From the NCBI RefSeq assembly GCF_014642835.1, contig NZ_BMJA01000003.1, positions 77,682 to 141,681 on the forward strand: a stretch of 64,000 bases of DNA. Direction: 5' to 3'. Below are positions 17,853-25,881 of this stretch, piece by piece. Every line of letters starts with the position of its first letter. The first letter of the stretch is position 1. The position numbers and the translations under genes are program-made. The DNA comes from Dyella nitratireducens (GTDB taxonomy: Bacteria > Pseudomonadota > Gammaproteobacteria > Xanthomonadales > Rhodanobacteraceae). The notes beneath the pieces are model-generated. The model worked only from the letters and a program-made list of their open reading frames with translations. It did not search any database and was not told the origin of the DNA.

Positions 17853-18854
17853 TCATTTGATCTTGACGACGACCTTGCCCTTCGCACGACCTTTTTCGAC
17901 GTAGGCCAAGGCCTCGTTGGTCGATTCGAATGGAAAGACCCGATCCATCACGGGTCGGATGGCCCCAGCCTCGATGAGCCGGGTGATTTCGCGCAGTTGC
18001 TGCCCATTGGCTCGCATGAAAAGGAATGCATACCTCAGACCACGATGGGTCGCCTCTTTCCTCACTCCGGAACTCAGCAAACGGACGATGAGGCTGACAA
18101 ACCACGGCGCTCCGATTCCTTTTACGAATGCGGGATCAGGCGGACCGGAAATCGAGAGCAGTGTTCCTCCCGACTTCAACACGCGCAGAGATTTCTTCAG
18201 CGCTGTCGCGTCCTGGCTGTGCAGGACTACATCGTAGTTCTGCAGCATTTTTTCGAAATCGTCTTTCTTGTAGTCGATGACGACATCCGCGCCGAGACCT
18301 TTCACCAAGTCGATATTGGCAGTGCTTGTGGTGGTCGCCACGGTCGCCCCGACATGCTTTGCCAACTGGATGGCGAAGGTGCCAACGCCACCTGATCCCG
18401 CCTGGATAAAGACCTTCTGCCCCTTCTTCAGCTGGGCGCTTTCAATCAGGGCCTGCCAGGCCGTCAAGCCGACCAATGGAATCGATGCTGCTTCTTCCAT
18501 GGTGAGGTTGTTGGGTTTAAGTGCAACATCGTTTTCATTCACCGCGATGCATTGCGCGAAGGTGCCGACGCGTTGGTCACGCGGCCGCGCATAGACTTCG
18601 TCGCCGACTTTGAAGTGCCGAACTCGCGATCCAACATGAGTCACGATGCCTGCCACGTCATGGCCTAACACCAGCGGCATGCGGTAAGGCAGGATCAGCT
18701 TGAACTCGCCGCTTTTGATTTTGGAATCCAGCAGGTTGATACCTGCGGCGTGGATGTCGATCAACACATCATCATCCCGAAGCACGGGCTCGGGCACGTC
18801 GCCAAGCCGCATCGGTTCTTTCTTGCCGTATCGATCAATAACGAATGCTTTCAT
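17853..18854 (-). CDS. NADPH-dependent quinone oxidoreductase-like MDR protein
   Basis: A zinc-free medium-chain dehydrogenase/reductase of about 333 residues. I used ATG 18854 (MKAFVIDRYGKKEPMRLGDV), where homology-like sequence begins; the longer frame upstream to 19085 overlaps the SDR remnant and is not native-looking. Motifs: LGHDVAGIVTHVGSRV in the GroES-like domain, IQAGSGGVGTFAIQLAKHVGA as the nucleotide-binding site (AGSGGVG) and VIDYKKDDF. Zinc-binding cysteines of alcohol dehydrogenases are absent. The likely role is reduction of quinones or enones using NADPH, perhaps in response to electrophiles. It is upstream of and probably co-transcribed with the SDR. Confidence 0.85.
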   Translation of the reverse strand: MKAFVIDRYGKKEPMRLGDVPEPVLRDDDVLIDIHAAGINLLDSKIKSGEFKLILPYRMPLVLGHDVAGIVTHVGSRVRHFKVGDEVYARPRDQRVGTFAQCIAVNENDVALKPNNLTMEEAASIPLVGLTAWQALIESAQLKKGQKVFIQAGSGGVGTFAIQLAKHVGATVATTTSTANIDLVKGLGADVVIDYKKDDFEKMLQNYDVVLHSQDATALKKSLRVLKSGGTLLSISGPPDPAFVKGIGAPWFVSLIVRLLSSGVRKEATHRGLRYAFLFMRANGQQLREITRLIEAGAIRPVMDRVFPFESTNEALAYVEKGRAKGKVVVKIK

Positions 18855-18876
18855 GATCCTTGTTTCTCTCGTAGAT

Positions 18877-19122
18877 CTATCGCGCAGGGGGAGCTTGTTT
18901 ATGGTTTGAGCTGCAGGTCTTTTCGAACCCCCGCATCCAATACAACTGCGGGTGCAAATCGGCGTCGCTGGTGACATCGAGGGGCAGCATCTCGAACAAC
19001 CGTTTCCCACTCGGGGTAAGCCGTCTAGTGGTGCCGAAGGCTGTGTAGCCAGCCTTGGCGAGCCGGTTGGCAATGGCTTCCCCAATACCTGAAGATGCCC
19101 CCGTGATCATGGCAACACCCAC
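18877..19122 (-). pseudogene. Truncated SDR remnant
   Basis: The N-terminal third of an SDR is clear: MGVAMITGASSGIGEAIANR, then AKAGYTAFGTTRR and the DVTSD motif. Directly after that the frame changes to unrelated residues and stops at 81 codons, against about 240-280 for the family, with no NNAG or YxxxK motif. It begins at a GTG and lies right under the promoter facing the HxlR gene. It looks like a once functional first gene of the oxidoreductase operon that lost its 3' two thirds by deletion. Confidence 0.7.
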
Positions 19123-19172
19123 ACTTTTTCACCCATGATTCAATGCCTTATGCGAGTAGGACAGACTGAAAC

Positions 19173-19233
19173 CGATAGTTACTATCGATTTGAAATCGAC
19201 TATACTATCGATTCGAAAGTAAGTCACTATCGA
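19173..19233. promoter_or_regulatory. Operator-like repeats in the HxlR divergent promoter
   Basis: ACTATCGA occurs at 19181-19188, 19204-19211 and 19226-19233, spaced 23 and 22 bp, about two helical turns. CGATAGT at 19173-19179 makes a dyad with the first copy. The array ends 7 bp before the regulator's ATG and faces the oxidoreductase operon on the other side. It is a likely binding site for the HxlR protein, giving autoregulation and operon control. Confidence 0.6.
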
Positions 19234-19239
19234 ATTGAT

Positions 19240-19683
19240 ATGAACGATGAGTCTATCTGTAATGAGCCCTGCCCCATCGCGCGCAGCCTGGCTTTCGCGG
19301 GCGATGCCTGGTGTCTTTTGATCCTGCGGGACGCCCATGCCGGCCTTACGCGCTTTGATCAGTTCCGCAAAAGTCTTGGCATCGCACCGACGATCCTGAC
19401 CCGGCGACTGGCAACGCTGACCGAGGAGGGATTGCTGGAGAAATATCGCTACTCGGAACACCCGCCGCGTGAGGAATATCTACTGACGCCTGCTGGCCGG
19501 GATTTCCTGCCAGTGCTCTTCACCATCGGCGCATGGGGCCGCCAACATCGTGGCGGCGGCAAACTGACACGCTTCCTGGATGCGGAAACAGGAACGGAAA
19601 TCAAAGCGGTGGCTATCGATGAAGTCACCGGCGCAAAGATCGGGACTCGCCCGATACGCGTGGTTACGCCGGATGAAAGCTGA
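19240..19683 (+). CDS. HxlR-family winged-helix transcriptional regulator
   Basis: 147 residues from ATG 19240 (MNDESICNEPCPIARSL). It shows the HxlR pattern: the CPIARSL cysteine, AGDAWCLLILRDA, FDQFRKSLGIAPTILTRRL recognition region, and the wing YRYSEHPPREEYLLTPAGRDF. These dimeric DNA-binding proteins often sense electrophiles or redox stress through the N-terminal cysteine, and it is divergent from two oxidoreductase genes, which fits that role. The longer frame from 19135 runs through the operator-like repeats and is not coding. A C-terminal ~40-residue tail (LTRFLDAETGTEI) is longer than in minimal family members. Confidence 0.9.
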   Translation: MNDESICNEPCPIARSLAFAGDAWCLLILRDAHAGLTRFDQFRKSLGIAPTILTRRLATLTEEGLLEKYRYSEHPPREEYLLTPAGRDFLPVLFTIGAWGRQHRGGGKLTRFLDAETGTEIKAVAIDEVTGAKIGTRPIRVVTPDES

Positions 19684-19841
19684 TGGCGCAACGACATACT
19701 GATTAATTTCGAATGCCGTATTGAACATCGAGGCTGATGTTTCCCCGCATTTTTTCCGGCACTCCAGCGAGAACCCAAGTTCACGTAAATACTGTTTCAG
19801 AGCGAGGCGTCATTGACCAGCTTCGCTGTTGTAAAGCGCCT

Positions 19842-19895
19842 CGGCGAAGGCCGGAATCCATACTCCGCACTCGCCATGGATTCCGGCCTTCGCCG
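19842..19895. repeat. REP-like inverted repeat, 20-bp perfect arms
   Basis: CGGCGAAGGCCGGAATCCAT at 19842-19861 is repeated inverted at 19876-19895 around a 14-bp loop. The core CCGGCCTTCGCCGG type is common as dispersed REP sequence in Xanthomonadales. It lies directly beside the IS200-type element. Confidence 0.7.
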
Positions 19896-19905
19896 GAGTA
19901 AGTAT

Positions 19906-20541
19906 CCCCCGGCAAAGCCGGGGGCTTTAACGTTGTGAGCCGCTTAAAGCGGCTTTATGGGGTCGCTAACGCGGCCCCACCTCTTAGCGCCACCTATCGG
20001 TGGCTCCTCAATCCAACAGATTCAATTGGTCCAAACGGCGATCTTCCTGCTCGTGCTCGCGAATGTACTCTCGTATCAACCCTTCGTCCCTGCCCACCGT
20101 CGATACGAAATAGCCCCGCGCCCAAAATTTCTGACCCGCGTAGTTCCGCTTCCGCTCTCCGTATACCCGTGCAATATGCACCGCGCTCTTCCCCTTGATA
20201 TACCCCACCACCTGCGACACCGAATACTTCGGTGGGATCGATATCAACATATGCACGTGGTCCCTGGCGATGTGTCCTTCCTCGATTTGGCTCTCCTTGT
20301 AATGCGCCAACCGTCGCAATACCTCCGGCAAGTGCTTCCTTAATCCCTTGTAGATCGCCTTCTTTCGATACTTCGGGATAAATACCACGTGGTATTTGCA
20401 CTCCCATTTCGTGTGACTTAGGCTCTCGGCTTCGTCCATCGCGACTCTCCTCTCGTGTGCTTGGCGGCTCACGTCTGGCGTTTTCGCGATGGACTCCCCT
20501 AAATGTCAAACTGGTCCAGCCACCCCGGCAATGCCGGGGGT
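19906..20541 (-). mobile_element. IS200/IS605-type insertion sequence
   Basis: The element carries a single small HUH transposase gene. Its 3' side has a run of four hairpins: CCCCCGGC...GCCGGGGG at 19906-19924, AGCCGCTTAAAGCGGCT at 19938-19954, a GGGGTCGC/GCGGCCCC stem at 19959-19978, and GCCACC/GGTGGC at 19989-20004. The 5' side has CCCCGGCAATGCCGGGG at 20523-20539. Such subterminal hairpins are recognised by the transposase in this family, which makes no target duplication; exact ends are therefore approximate. Confidence 0.7.
20008..20439 (-). CDS. tnpA: IS200/IS605 family transposase TnpA
   Basis: 143 residues from ATG 20439 (MDEAESLSHTKWECKYHVVF), the length of a minimal Y1 transposase. 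The HUH motif is visible as DHVHMLISIPP, and the catalytic tyrosine is in LIREYIREHEQED. GHIARDHVHM, FIPKYRKKAI and GYFVSTVGRDE are highly typical of IS200-like members. It cuts and pastes single-stranded DNA at hairpin ends. No frameshift or stop, so it may be active. No accessory TnpB is present. Confidence 0.93.
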   Translation of the reverse strand: MDEAESLSHTKWECKYHVVFIPKYRKKAIYKGLRKHLPEVLRRLAHYKESQIEEGHIARDHVHMLISIPPKYSVSQVVGYIKGKSAVHIARVYGERKRNYAGQKFWARGYFVSTVGRDEGLIREYIREHEQEDRRLDQLNLLD

Positions 20542-20544
20542 TTC

Positions 20545-20847
20545 TTGTTTCACAATGACGAGCAAAAGCGTCCGGCGTTGCTGCAATTATCTTTTTGATC
20601 TACCGATGGTCTTTGGCAGGAAAATGTGGAGATACCTCAGACACCGAGGTAGTTATGCCTTGGTTCTTTCTTCAAAATGCCAAACGGCTCGACGAGTTCA
20701 GTCATGGCAAATGGACCACTACAGCGATTGATGCTCGGATTCCGGGCATTACCTGTCGATGACTCGCCCTAATGCGCAGACTCGACGGTAACCGCTACGA
20801 CTTGCCGGGCGTAGGCGTCGCGTACATGTCCAGCGTCAGGGCGCAGA
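20545..20847. other. Intergenic stretch beside the IS, no supported gene
   Basis: A plus-strand frame of 35 codons (20655-20762, starting MPWFFLQNAKRLDEFSHGKW) reads smoothly and might be the remnant of a disrupted gene, but I do not recognise it and it lacks a good ribosome-binding site. Nothing else is evident. Confidence 0.4.
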
Positions 20848-21456
20848 TCACAGTTGGCGCGAAATGACTACGTAGTACCCGCAAGGCTCATCGGTGGCGT
20901 TGATCAGCCCGTGCTCGACATCGGCAATAAAGAAAAGCGAGTCGCCGGGTCCCAAGTGAATCTTGCTGTCCTTGAACTCGAGAATCAGCTGGCCGAGGGT
21001 CACGACCAGCTGCTTTTCGGTGCCCGCCGGAAAAGGTGGCAGCATGCCGGTGGAAACGCCTGCCGGAAGGTAGTGATAAACCACCTCGACGCGGCCGTTT
21101 CCTTTGGCGGGTGAAACGAGGTGACGTTCAAAGCCTGTTTCGGAATCTCGAAAGATGGGGCGGTCGGCACGGCGCAGGATGACTGTTGTGCCGTCTGTCG
21201 CCTGGTCACCGGTCAGTTCGGTCAATGATGTCTGCAAGCTTCGAGCAATGCGCGACGCAATGCCGATCGTCGGGCTCTTTTCGCCACGCTCCACTTTGGA
21301 AAGCATCGCGCGGCTGACACCAGAACTTTGAGCAAGCTGCTCCAGCGTCATATCGGCGGCGTCACGCAAAGCACGAACGCGAGCTCCAAAGGTGCGGGAA
21401 AGTTCATCGCCACGGTCTGGCGTATGCGCAGTTTTGATTGGCTTGGACACATGCAT
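20848..21456 (-). CDS. XRE-family regulator with cupin sensor domain
   Basis: 202 residues. Residues ~25-80 form a lambda-repressor-type helix-turn-helix (RVRALRDAADMTLEQLAQSSGVSRAMLSKVERGEKSPTIGIA region). Residues ~110-200 form a small cupin barrel with GVSTGMLPPF, LVVTLGQLILEF and HLGPGDSLFFIADVEHG, the last with the conserved His. This layout is common for regulators that sense a small ligand in the cupin. It lies 57 bp downstream of the substrate-binding-like gene and is probably co-transcribed with it. Confidence 0.88.
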   Translation of the reverse strand: MHVSKPIKTAHTPDRGDELSRTFGARVRALRDAADMTLEQLAQSSGVSRAMLSKVERGEKSPTIGIASRIARSLQTSLTELTGDQATDGTTVILRRADRPIFRDSETGFERHLVSPAKGNGRVEVVYHYLPAGVSTGMLPPFPAGTEKQLVVTLGQLILEFKDSKIHLGPGDSLFFIADVEHGLINATDEPCGYYVVISRQL

Positions 21457-21513
21457 CCATGATCGGCGGCTTCAAATCATTCTACGACGATGCATCCAGC
21501 GAGAACGGCGTGG

Positions 21514-22230
21514 TCACCTGGTCAATACGGGATCAATCTCGTCGTTTGTAAATCCGTATGTCGCCATGCGCTGCCGGTGATCGGCCGAACCCAGATAACG
21601 GTGCAGTTCGGCGTTGACTGCATCGCGAAGGACGGTGTTGTTTTTGCTGAAAGAGAACGCACCCAGCGGCGCGCTTGCTCCGGCAACGTTCGCCACGGCG
21701 GCGACACGGTCGTGACCCACCCGATCGGCGATGGCTCGATTGCCCAAGGCAGTGGCCGCATACGCATCAATGCGACCCACCAACAAAGCCTCGATCGCTT
21801 CGTCCTGTCGCGCAAACGGGAAGATCTGCGTGTCACGCACACCGGCTTCGAGCGCGGACGCTTGCTGCACGGTGCCAGGTATCACACCCAGACGGGCATC
21901 CTCACGCCGCGCAACGGCGGCGTAGCTGTCCAATCCCTTCGGATTGTCTGCTGCAACCACAAATCCGTCGCCCGCGGCCCACACCGGCGCACTGAAGTCC
22001 ACCGTCTCGCTGCGTTCAGTGGTGATGAAGATCGGAACATTCATGTTCCAGCGGCCGCCGGCCGCACCAGGCAGCAACTCCTCGAACGTGACCCGCTGGC
22101 AGTGGATCTGGGTGTAGCCGATGGCGCGCAACACCACCTCGGCCAGCTCTACATCCGCACCGGTAGGCAAGCCATCGTGGCCGGTCCAGCCAAATGGCGG
22201 CTCCTCGATGTAGGCGATCGTGATCTTCAT
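21514..22230 (-). CDS. Substrate-binding-domain protein (SBP family 3) without signal peptide
   Basis: 238 residues related to amino-acid-type solute-binding proteins: MKITIAYIEEPPFGW, GADVELAEVVLRAIGY, NVPIFITTERSETVDFSAPVW, GVIPGTVQQASAL and EALLVGRIDAYAAT are the usual landmarks. No signal peptide is present and none appears in frame upstream (codons read FPLQVARPRT before the ATG), so the protein seems cytoplasmic. No permease or ATPase is adjacent. It may act as a ligand-binding partner or an enzyme of the cyclohexadienyl-dehydratase type; transport is less likely. It is upstream of the XRE/cupin regulator in one unit. Confidence 0.75.
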   Translation of the reverse strand: MKITIAYIEEPPFGWTGHDGLPTGADVELAEVVLRAIGYTQIHCQRVTFEELLPGAAGGRWNMNVPIFITTERSETVDFSAPVWAAGDGFVVAADNPKGLDSYAAVARREDARLGVIPGTVQQASALEAGVRDTQIFPFARQDEAIEALLVGRIDAYAATALGNRAIADRVGHDRVAAVANVAGASAPLGAFSFSKNNTVLRDAVNAELHRYLGSADHRQRMATYGFTNDEIDPVLTR

Positions 22231-22280
22231 GGTTCGCGGCCTCGCGACCTGCAGTGGAAAGAAGAGAGGGGTGGATTATT

Positions 22281-22299
22281 ATCTTCTATAGGAGAATAT
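22281..22299. promoter_or_regulatory. Inverted repeat ATnTTCT-n5-AGAAnAT upstream of the SBP/XRE operon
   Basis: The dyad lies about 50-70 bp upstream of the start codon in an AT-rich patch, the normal place for an operator. It is a candidate binding site for the XRE/cupin regulator encoded in the operon. Weak evidence: a single site. Confidence 0.35.
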
Positions 22300-22470
22300 T
22301 CAAGAGACCAAGACAGACACTTCCAAGCGAGGCAGCGATTTCATGCGGTATAAATCACCCTGCCCTTGTAAAAGGGTTTCGCGGGCGCGACGGAAATCTG
22401 CGAAAGTAGAAATTCCCTCATGCCCTGCAGCCAAACAAGGCAGTAGGTTCGATCGCCACTCGACTGCCGC

Positions 22471-24783
22471 TCAAAGCTCCCCGGTGACGGGCATGGCGCT
22501 GTGATGCTCAGGCAAGATCAGCTTGAAGGTTGAGCCGCGCCCGTATTCGCTTTCGAAGGAAATGCTTCCGTTCTGCATGACGGCAAGGCGCTTGGAAAGA
22601 TAAAGCCCCAAGCCGGTTCCCTCGATGGGGTGTTCTGATGCCTGGTCGATCTGCGAAAAAGCCTGGAACAAGGCATCCTGGTCTTCGGGTCGAATGCCGC
22701 AGCCGGTGTCAGCCACGCGTATCTCGCAGCAATAGAGGCCGTCGACCATGGTGCGCTCGGCTTCGAAGGAAATCCTGCCACCTTGATCCGTAAACTTTAT
22801 GGCGTTGTTGCCAAGATTGATCAGGATCTGGCTGAGTGCGCGCCGATCGGCATAGACGTCCAAATCGGCAGCCGGCAAATGGAGTTCAAGCGAGATGTTC
22901 TTCCGCTTGACCAGTGGCTGCAGCAAAGTCGCCACCTCTTCGATGACTTCCTTGCAGGGAAGATATCGCATGTTCAACCCTGTACGTCCGGCTTCGATCT
23001 TGGCCAGGTCAAGCAGGTCGTTGACCAGCGACAGCAAGTGCCGGCCACTGGACTCAACGGTTTGCAGCTGACTTTCCTGCTCCTGGTTCAGCTCGCCGGG
23101 CAATCGCGTCAGCAGACAGCCGGTATAGCCGAGGATGGCGTTGAGTGGCGTGCGCAACTCATGCGACATGGAGGCCAGGAAACGATCCTTGGCTTCGGAT
23201 GTGGCGCGCAACTCGATATTCTTCTCGCGCAGCCGGCGCTCGTTTTCCTCATTCTGGAAGTGGCTCATCGCGAAAGAAATATCGCTGGCGATTTCGATCA
23301 GCAGCTGTTGCTCGTCCGTATCGAAGACATCCTGTTCGGATGCATAAAAGCCCAATACGCCCACCAGCTTGCCCTGTATCACCAAAGGAAACATGGCTGA
23401 AGAACGATAGCCCCGCTTGCGTGCCTCTCCACCCAATGGCTGCAGACGATCGTCTTCAACCATGCTGTTGCATATCACCGGTCGATGTTGCAGAAGCGGA
23501 TGAACGACCCATGCATCTTGCACGTCTTCCTCGTTGGCATCCTTCAGCCTGAGCGTGAATGGATACGTATCATCGTGGCCTCGGCAGGCAACGGGTGTCA
23601 CCACCTGGTTTTCTTCATCGGCCAGGCCAACCCATGCAAAGGCGAACTTTCCAAGCTTCACGGCAATACGGCAGGTTTCCTCAAAAAGCTGTCCACGCTC
23701 CTGCACGCGCACGATGACCGTATTGATGCCGCTGAGCACGGCGTAGAGCCGGTTGAGGCGGGCTATCTTTGCCTCATAGATCTTGCGTTCCGTCACGTCG
23801 CGAATGGCGACCGCAACCAGGGTGCCGCCGTCTGCCTCCATCGGGCTGAGGCTGATGTCCACGGGGAATGTGGTCTTGTCCCTGCGCACACCGGTCAGGG
23901 CAACGGCGCGCGAACCCACGGTTCCCAGCGTCATCTTCTGGTCCAGATCCAGATGCGCTTCATCAAGGAGGTGCGGCAAGAGCCTGTCGGCACGTTCGCC
24001 GATAAGCTCGTCCCTGCGATAGTCAAACACCTCCTCGGCCTGGCGATTGGCGAGTGCGATTGTGCCGTTCCCATCCATGATCAGAACGGCATCGGGGGCG
24101 TATTCGAAAAGATTATGGAACTTCAGTTCCACCCGTTTGCGCTCGGCCACTTCCGCCGTCAACGAAGCGGTACGCTCGTCTACCAGTTGTTCCAGATGAA
24201 GGTTCAGCTCGGATAGTTCGCGCTCGCGCTCTTTCAGTTTCGCGGCAAGATGCACTGCCTCCTCGTAAACCGATATCAGCAGATCGACGATTTGCTGCCG
24301 CTCGGCCGTAATGAAATGCTTTTCCCCGCCGAGATAGATTTCCACCCCCATGCTTATTTTCTGATTCCGACGCAACTCATTGGTCATCAGCAAATAATCG
24401 ACCCGCGCAAGCAGGTAATCATCCTCGTATGGCTTGCGTATGAAATTGTCGGCGCCGCATTTCAATCCCTGCATGATGTCCGAGACATCCGAGAGCGAAG
24501 TAAGCAGGATCACCGGAACGTCATGCAGGTGCACATCGTGTTTGATTTCGCTGCATAGTTCGAAACCGGTCATCTCCGGCATCATCACGTCGCTGATGAT
24601 CAGTGCGGGTTTGTGCTGCCTTGCTGCATCCAGCGCCTGGCGGCCATTCGGCGCCAACGTCACCGCATAGCCATGCTCATCCAGCAGATAACGCACGCGT
24701 TCGGCCTGGGTCGAACTGTCTTCGGCAACCAGAATCTCGATGTCGCGATTTTTTTCTTTGATCTTGCTGAATTCGCGTTTCAT
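22471..24783 (-). CDS. Hybrid sensor histidine kinase REC-PAS-GAF-HisKA-HATPase
   Basis: 770 residues, no membrane segments, so cytosolic. Order: receiver domain ~15-130 (phospho-acceptor D65 in IISDVMMPE, K117 in FIRKPYED), coiled coil ~175-220, PAS ~225-340 (FEYAPDAVLIMDGNG), GAF ~350-510, HisKA ~525-590 (SMSHELRTPLNAILGY with the phospho-His) and HATPase ~635-755 (NLGNNAIKF, DTGCGI, GTGLGLYLS). AGGG lies upstream of ATG 24783, and the gene follows cheB by 20 bp. Last gene of the chemosensory operon, in the place held by the diguanylate cyclase WspR in Pseudomonas. CheA could phosphorylate its N-terminal receiver and so gate a second phosphorelay. The final output partner is not in the window. 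Confidence 0.9.
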   Translation of the reverse strand: MKREFSKIKEKNRDIEILVAEDSSTQAERVRYLLDEHGYAVTLAPNGRQALDAARQHKPALIISDVMMPEMTGFELCSEIKHDVHLHDVPVILLTSLSDVSDIMQGLKCGADNFIRKPYEDDYLLARVDYLLMTNELRRNQKISMGVEIYLGGEKHFITAERQQIVDLLISVYEEAVHLAAKLKERERELSELNLHLEQLVDERTASLTAEVAERKRVELKFHNLFEYAPDAVLIMDGNGTIALANRQAEEVFDYRRDELIGERADRLLPHLLDEAHLDLDQKMTLGTVGSRAVALTGVRRDKTTFPVDISLSPMEADGGTLVAVAIRDVTERKIYEAKIARLNRLYAVLSGINTVIVRVQERGQLFEETCRIAVKLGKFAFAWVGLADEENQVVTPVACRGHDDTYPFTLRLKDANEEDVQDAWVVHPLLQHRPVICNSMVEDDRLQPLGGEARKRGYRSSAMFPLVIQGKLVGVLGFYASEQDVFDTDEQQLLIEIASDISFAMSHFQNEENERRLREKNIELRATSEAKDRFLASMSHELRTPLNAILGYTGCLLTRLPGELNQEQESQLQTVESSGRHLLSLVNDLLDLAKIEAGRTGLNMRYLPCKEVIEEVATLLQPLVKRKNISLELHLPAADLDVYADRRALSQILINLGNNAIKFTDQGGRISFEAERTMVDGLYCCEIRVADTGCGIRPEDQDALFQAFSQIDQASEHPIEGTGLGLYLSKRLAVMQNGSISFESEYGRGSTFKLILPEHHSAMPVTGEL

Positions 24784-24803
24784 GATTCACCCTCCCCTGT
24801 GGC

Positions 24804-25847
24804 TTATGAGCGTCGATGCGCGGCTGCTATGACCATCTCCGCAATCTTGTCCAGCGGCAGCACATGCATCGCGGCATGCAGCCGAATGGCTTCACCAGGC
24901 ATGCCGTGCACGACCGAGCTGGCCTCGTCCTGTGCAAACGTGATGGCACCCTTCTCTCTCAGCAACTGCAGTGCCTGGGCGCCATCGCGCCCCATGCCGC
25001 TCAGCAAGCCGGCAATAACCTCGCCGCCGTAAACCTCGGCAACGGAACGGAATAGATAGGATGCCGAGGGGCGCGAGCCGCTCTCGGGCGGGTCCGTCGT
25101 CAACACGATGATGTCGCCGTACGACACTTTCATTTGAAAGCCATCCGGCGCCACGTAAACATGCCCGGGTTTCATCACCTCATGGTTGCGGGCCACCTGG
25201 ATCGGAAGCTTGATGGCCGGCCTCAGCCATTCGACGAATCCTTCGGTAAAGCTGGCCGTCATGTGCTGCACGATCAGCACCGGCAGCGGAAATTCTTTTG
25301 ACAGACGACCAAGCACGGTTTGAATCGCCGGTGGGCCGCCGGTAGAAGCGCCAATGGCCACCACCCGGATTCTTGCTGGCGCCGATGGGGCAATCGTTTC
25401 TGGCAGTGCGCCCGTCTTGTTATTCGTACGCGGCCAACGGCGTACCAGTTTGATTTCCGACATCAGCTTCACGGCCTGCACCAATTCCTTTGCCGTGCTT
25501 GCGTGGTGCGGATGACCCATGCCCTTCGGCGTTGCCATCACGGTCAACGCACCCGCTTCGATGGCCTTGAACGTTGCCGCCAACTCCTTCGCATCGTGGC
25601 TGCCCGAGACGATGACAATGGGCGTTGGCATTGTTTCCATGATCCGGCGTGTGGCTTCCAGTCCATCCATCTTCGGCATGTGGAGGTCCATCGTGATGAC
25701 ATCGGGCCTATAACGGCGCACCGCATCCAGTGCTTCCTCCCCATCTCGCGCAGTGCCGACGATGTCTAGATCGGGATCCGAACCCAGCACGTAAACCAGA
25801 AAATCGCGCACCACGGACGAGTCTTCCACGACAAGAACCTTGATCAC
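24804..25847 (-). CDS. cheB: Chemoreceptor glutamate methylesterase CheB
   Basis: 347 residues from a GTG at 25847, which has AGGAGG 8 nt upstream and gives the normal CheB start (MIKVLVVEDSSVVRDFL); the frame extends to 25925 without support. The receiver domain (DVITMDLHMPKMDGLEATR, phospho-Asp) is followed by a linker with GTP/His-rich character and the esterase domain with the catalytic Ser in GASTGGP, His in VLIVQHM and Asp in GMGRDGAQAL. It removes methyl groups from the operon's receptor, opposing the CheR encoded upstream. It lies 34 bp after cheA. Confidence 0.95.
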   Translation of the reverse strand: MIKVLVVEDSSVVRDFLVYVLGSDPDLDIVGTARDGEEALDAVRRYRPDVITMDLHMPKMDGLEATRRIMETMPTPIVIVSGSHDAKELAATFKAIEAGALTVMATPKGMGHPHHASTAKELVQAVKLMSEIKLVRRWPRTNNKTGALPETIAPSAPARIRVVAIGASTGGPPAIQTVLGRLSKEFPLPVLIVQHMTASFTEGFVEWLRPAIKLPIQVARNHEVMKPGHVYVAPDGFQMKVSYGDIIVLTTDPPESGSRPSASYLFRSVAEVYGGEVIAGLLSGMGRDGAQALQLLREKGAITFAQDEASSVVHGMPGEAIRLHAAMHVLPLDKIAEMVIAAAHRRS

Positions 25848-25881
25848 GCGCGTTTCCTCCTGGAAGCCTTTGGAGAAAGCT

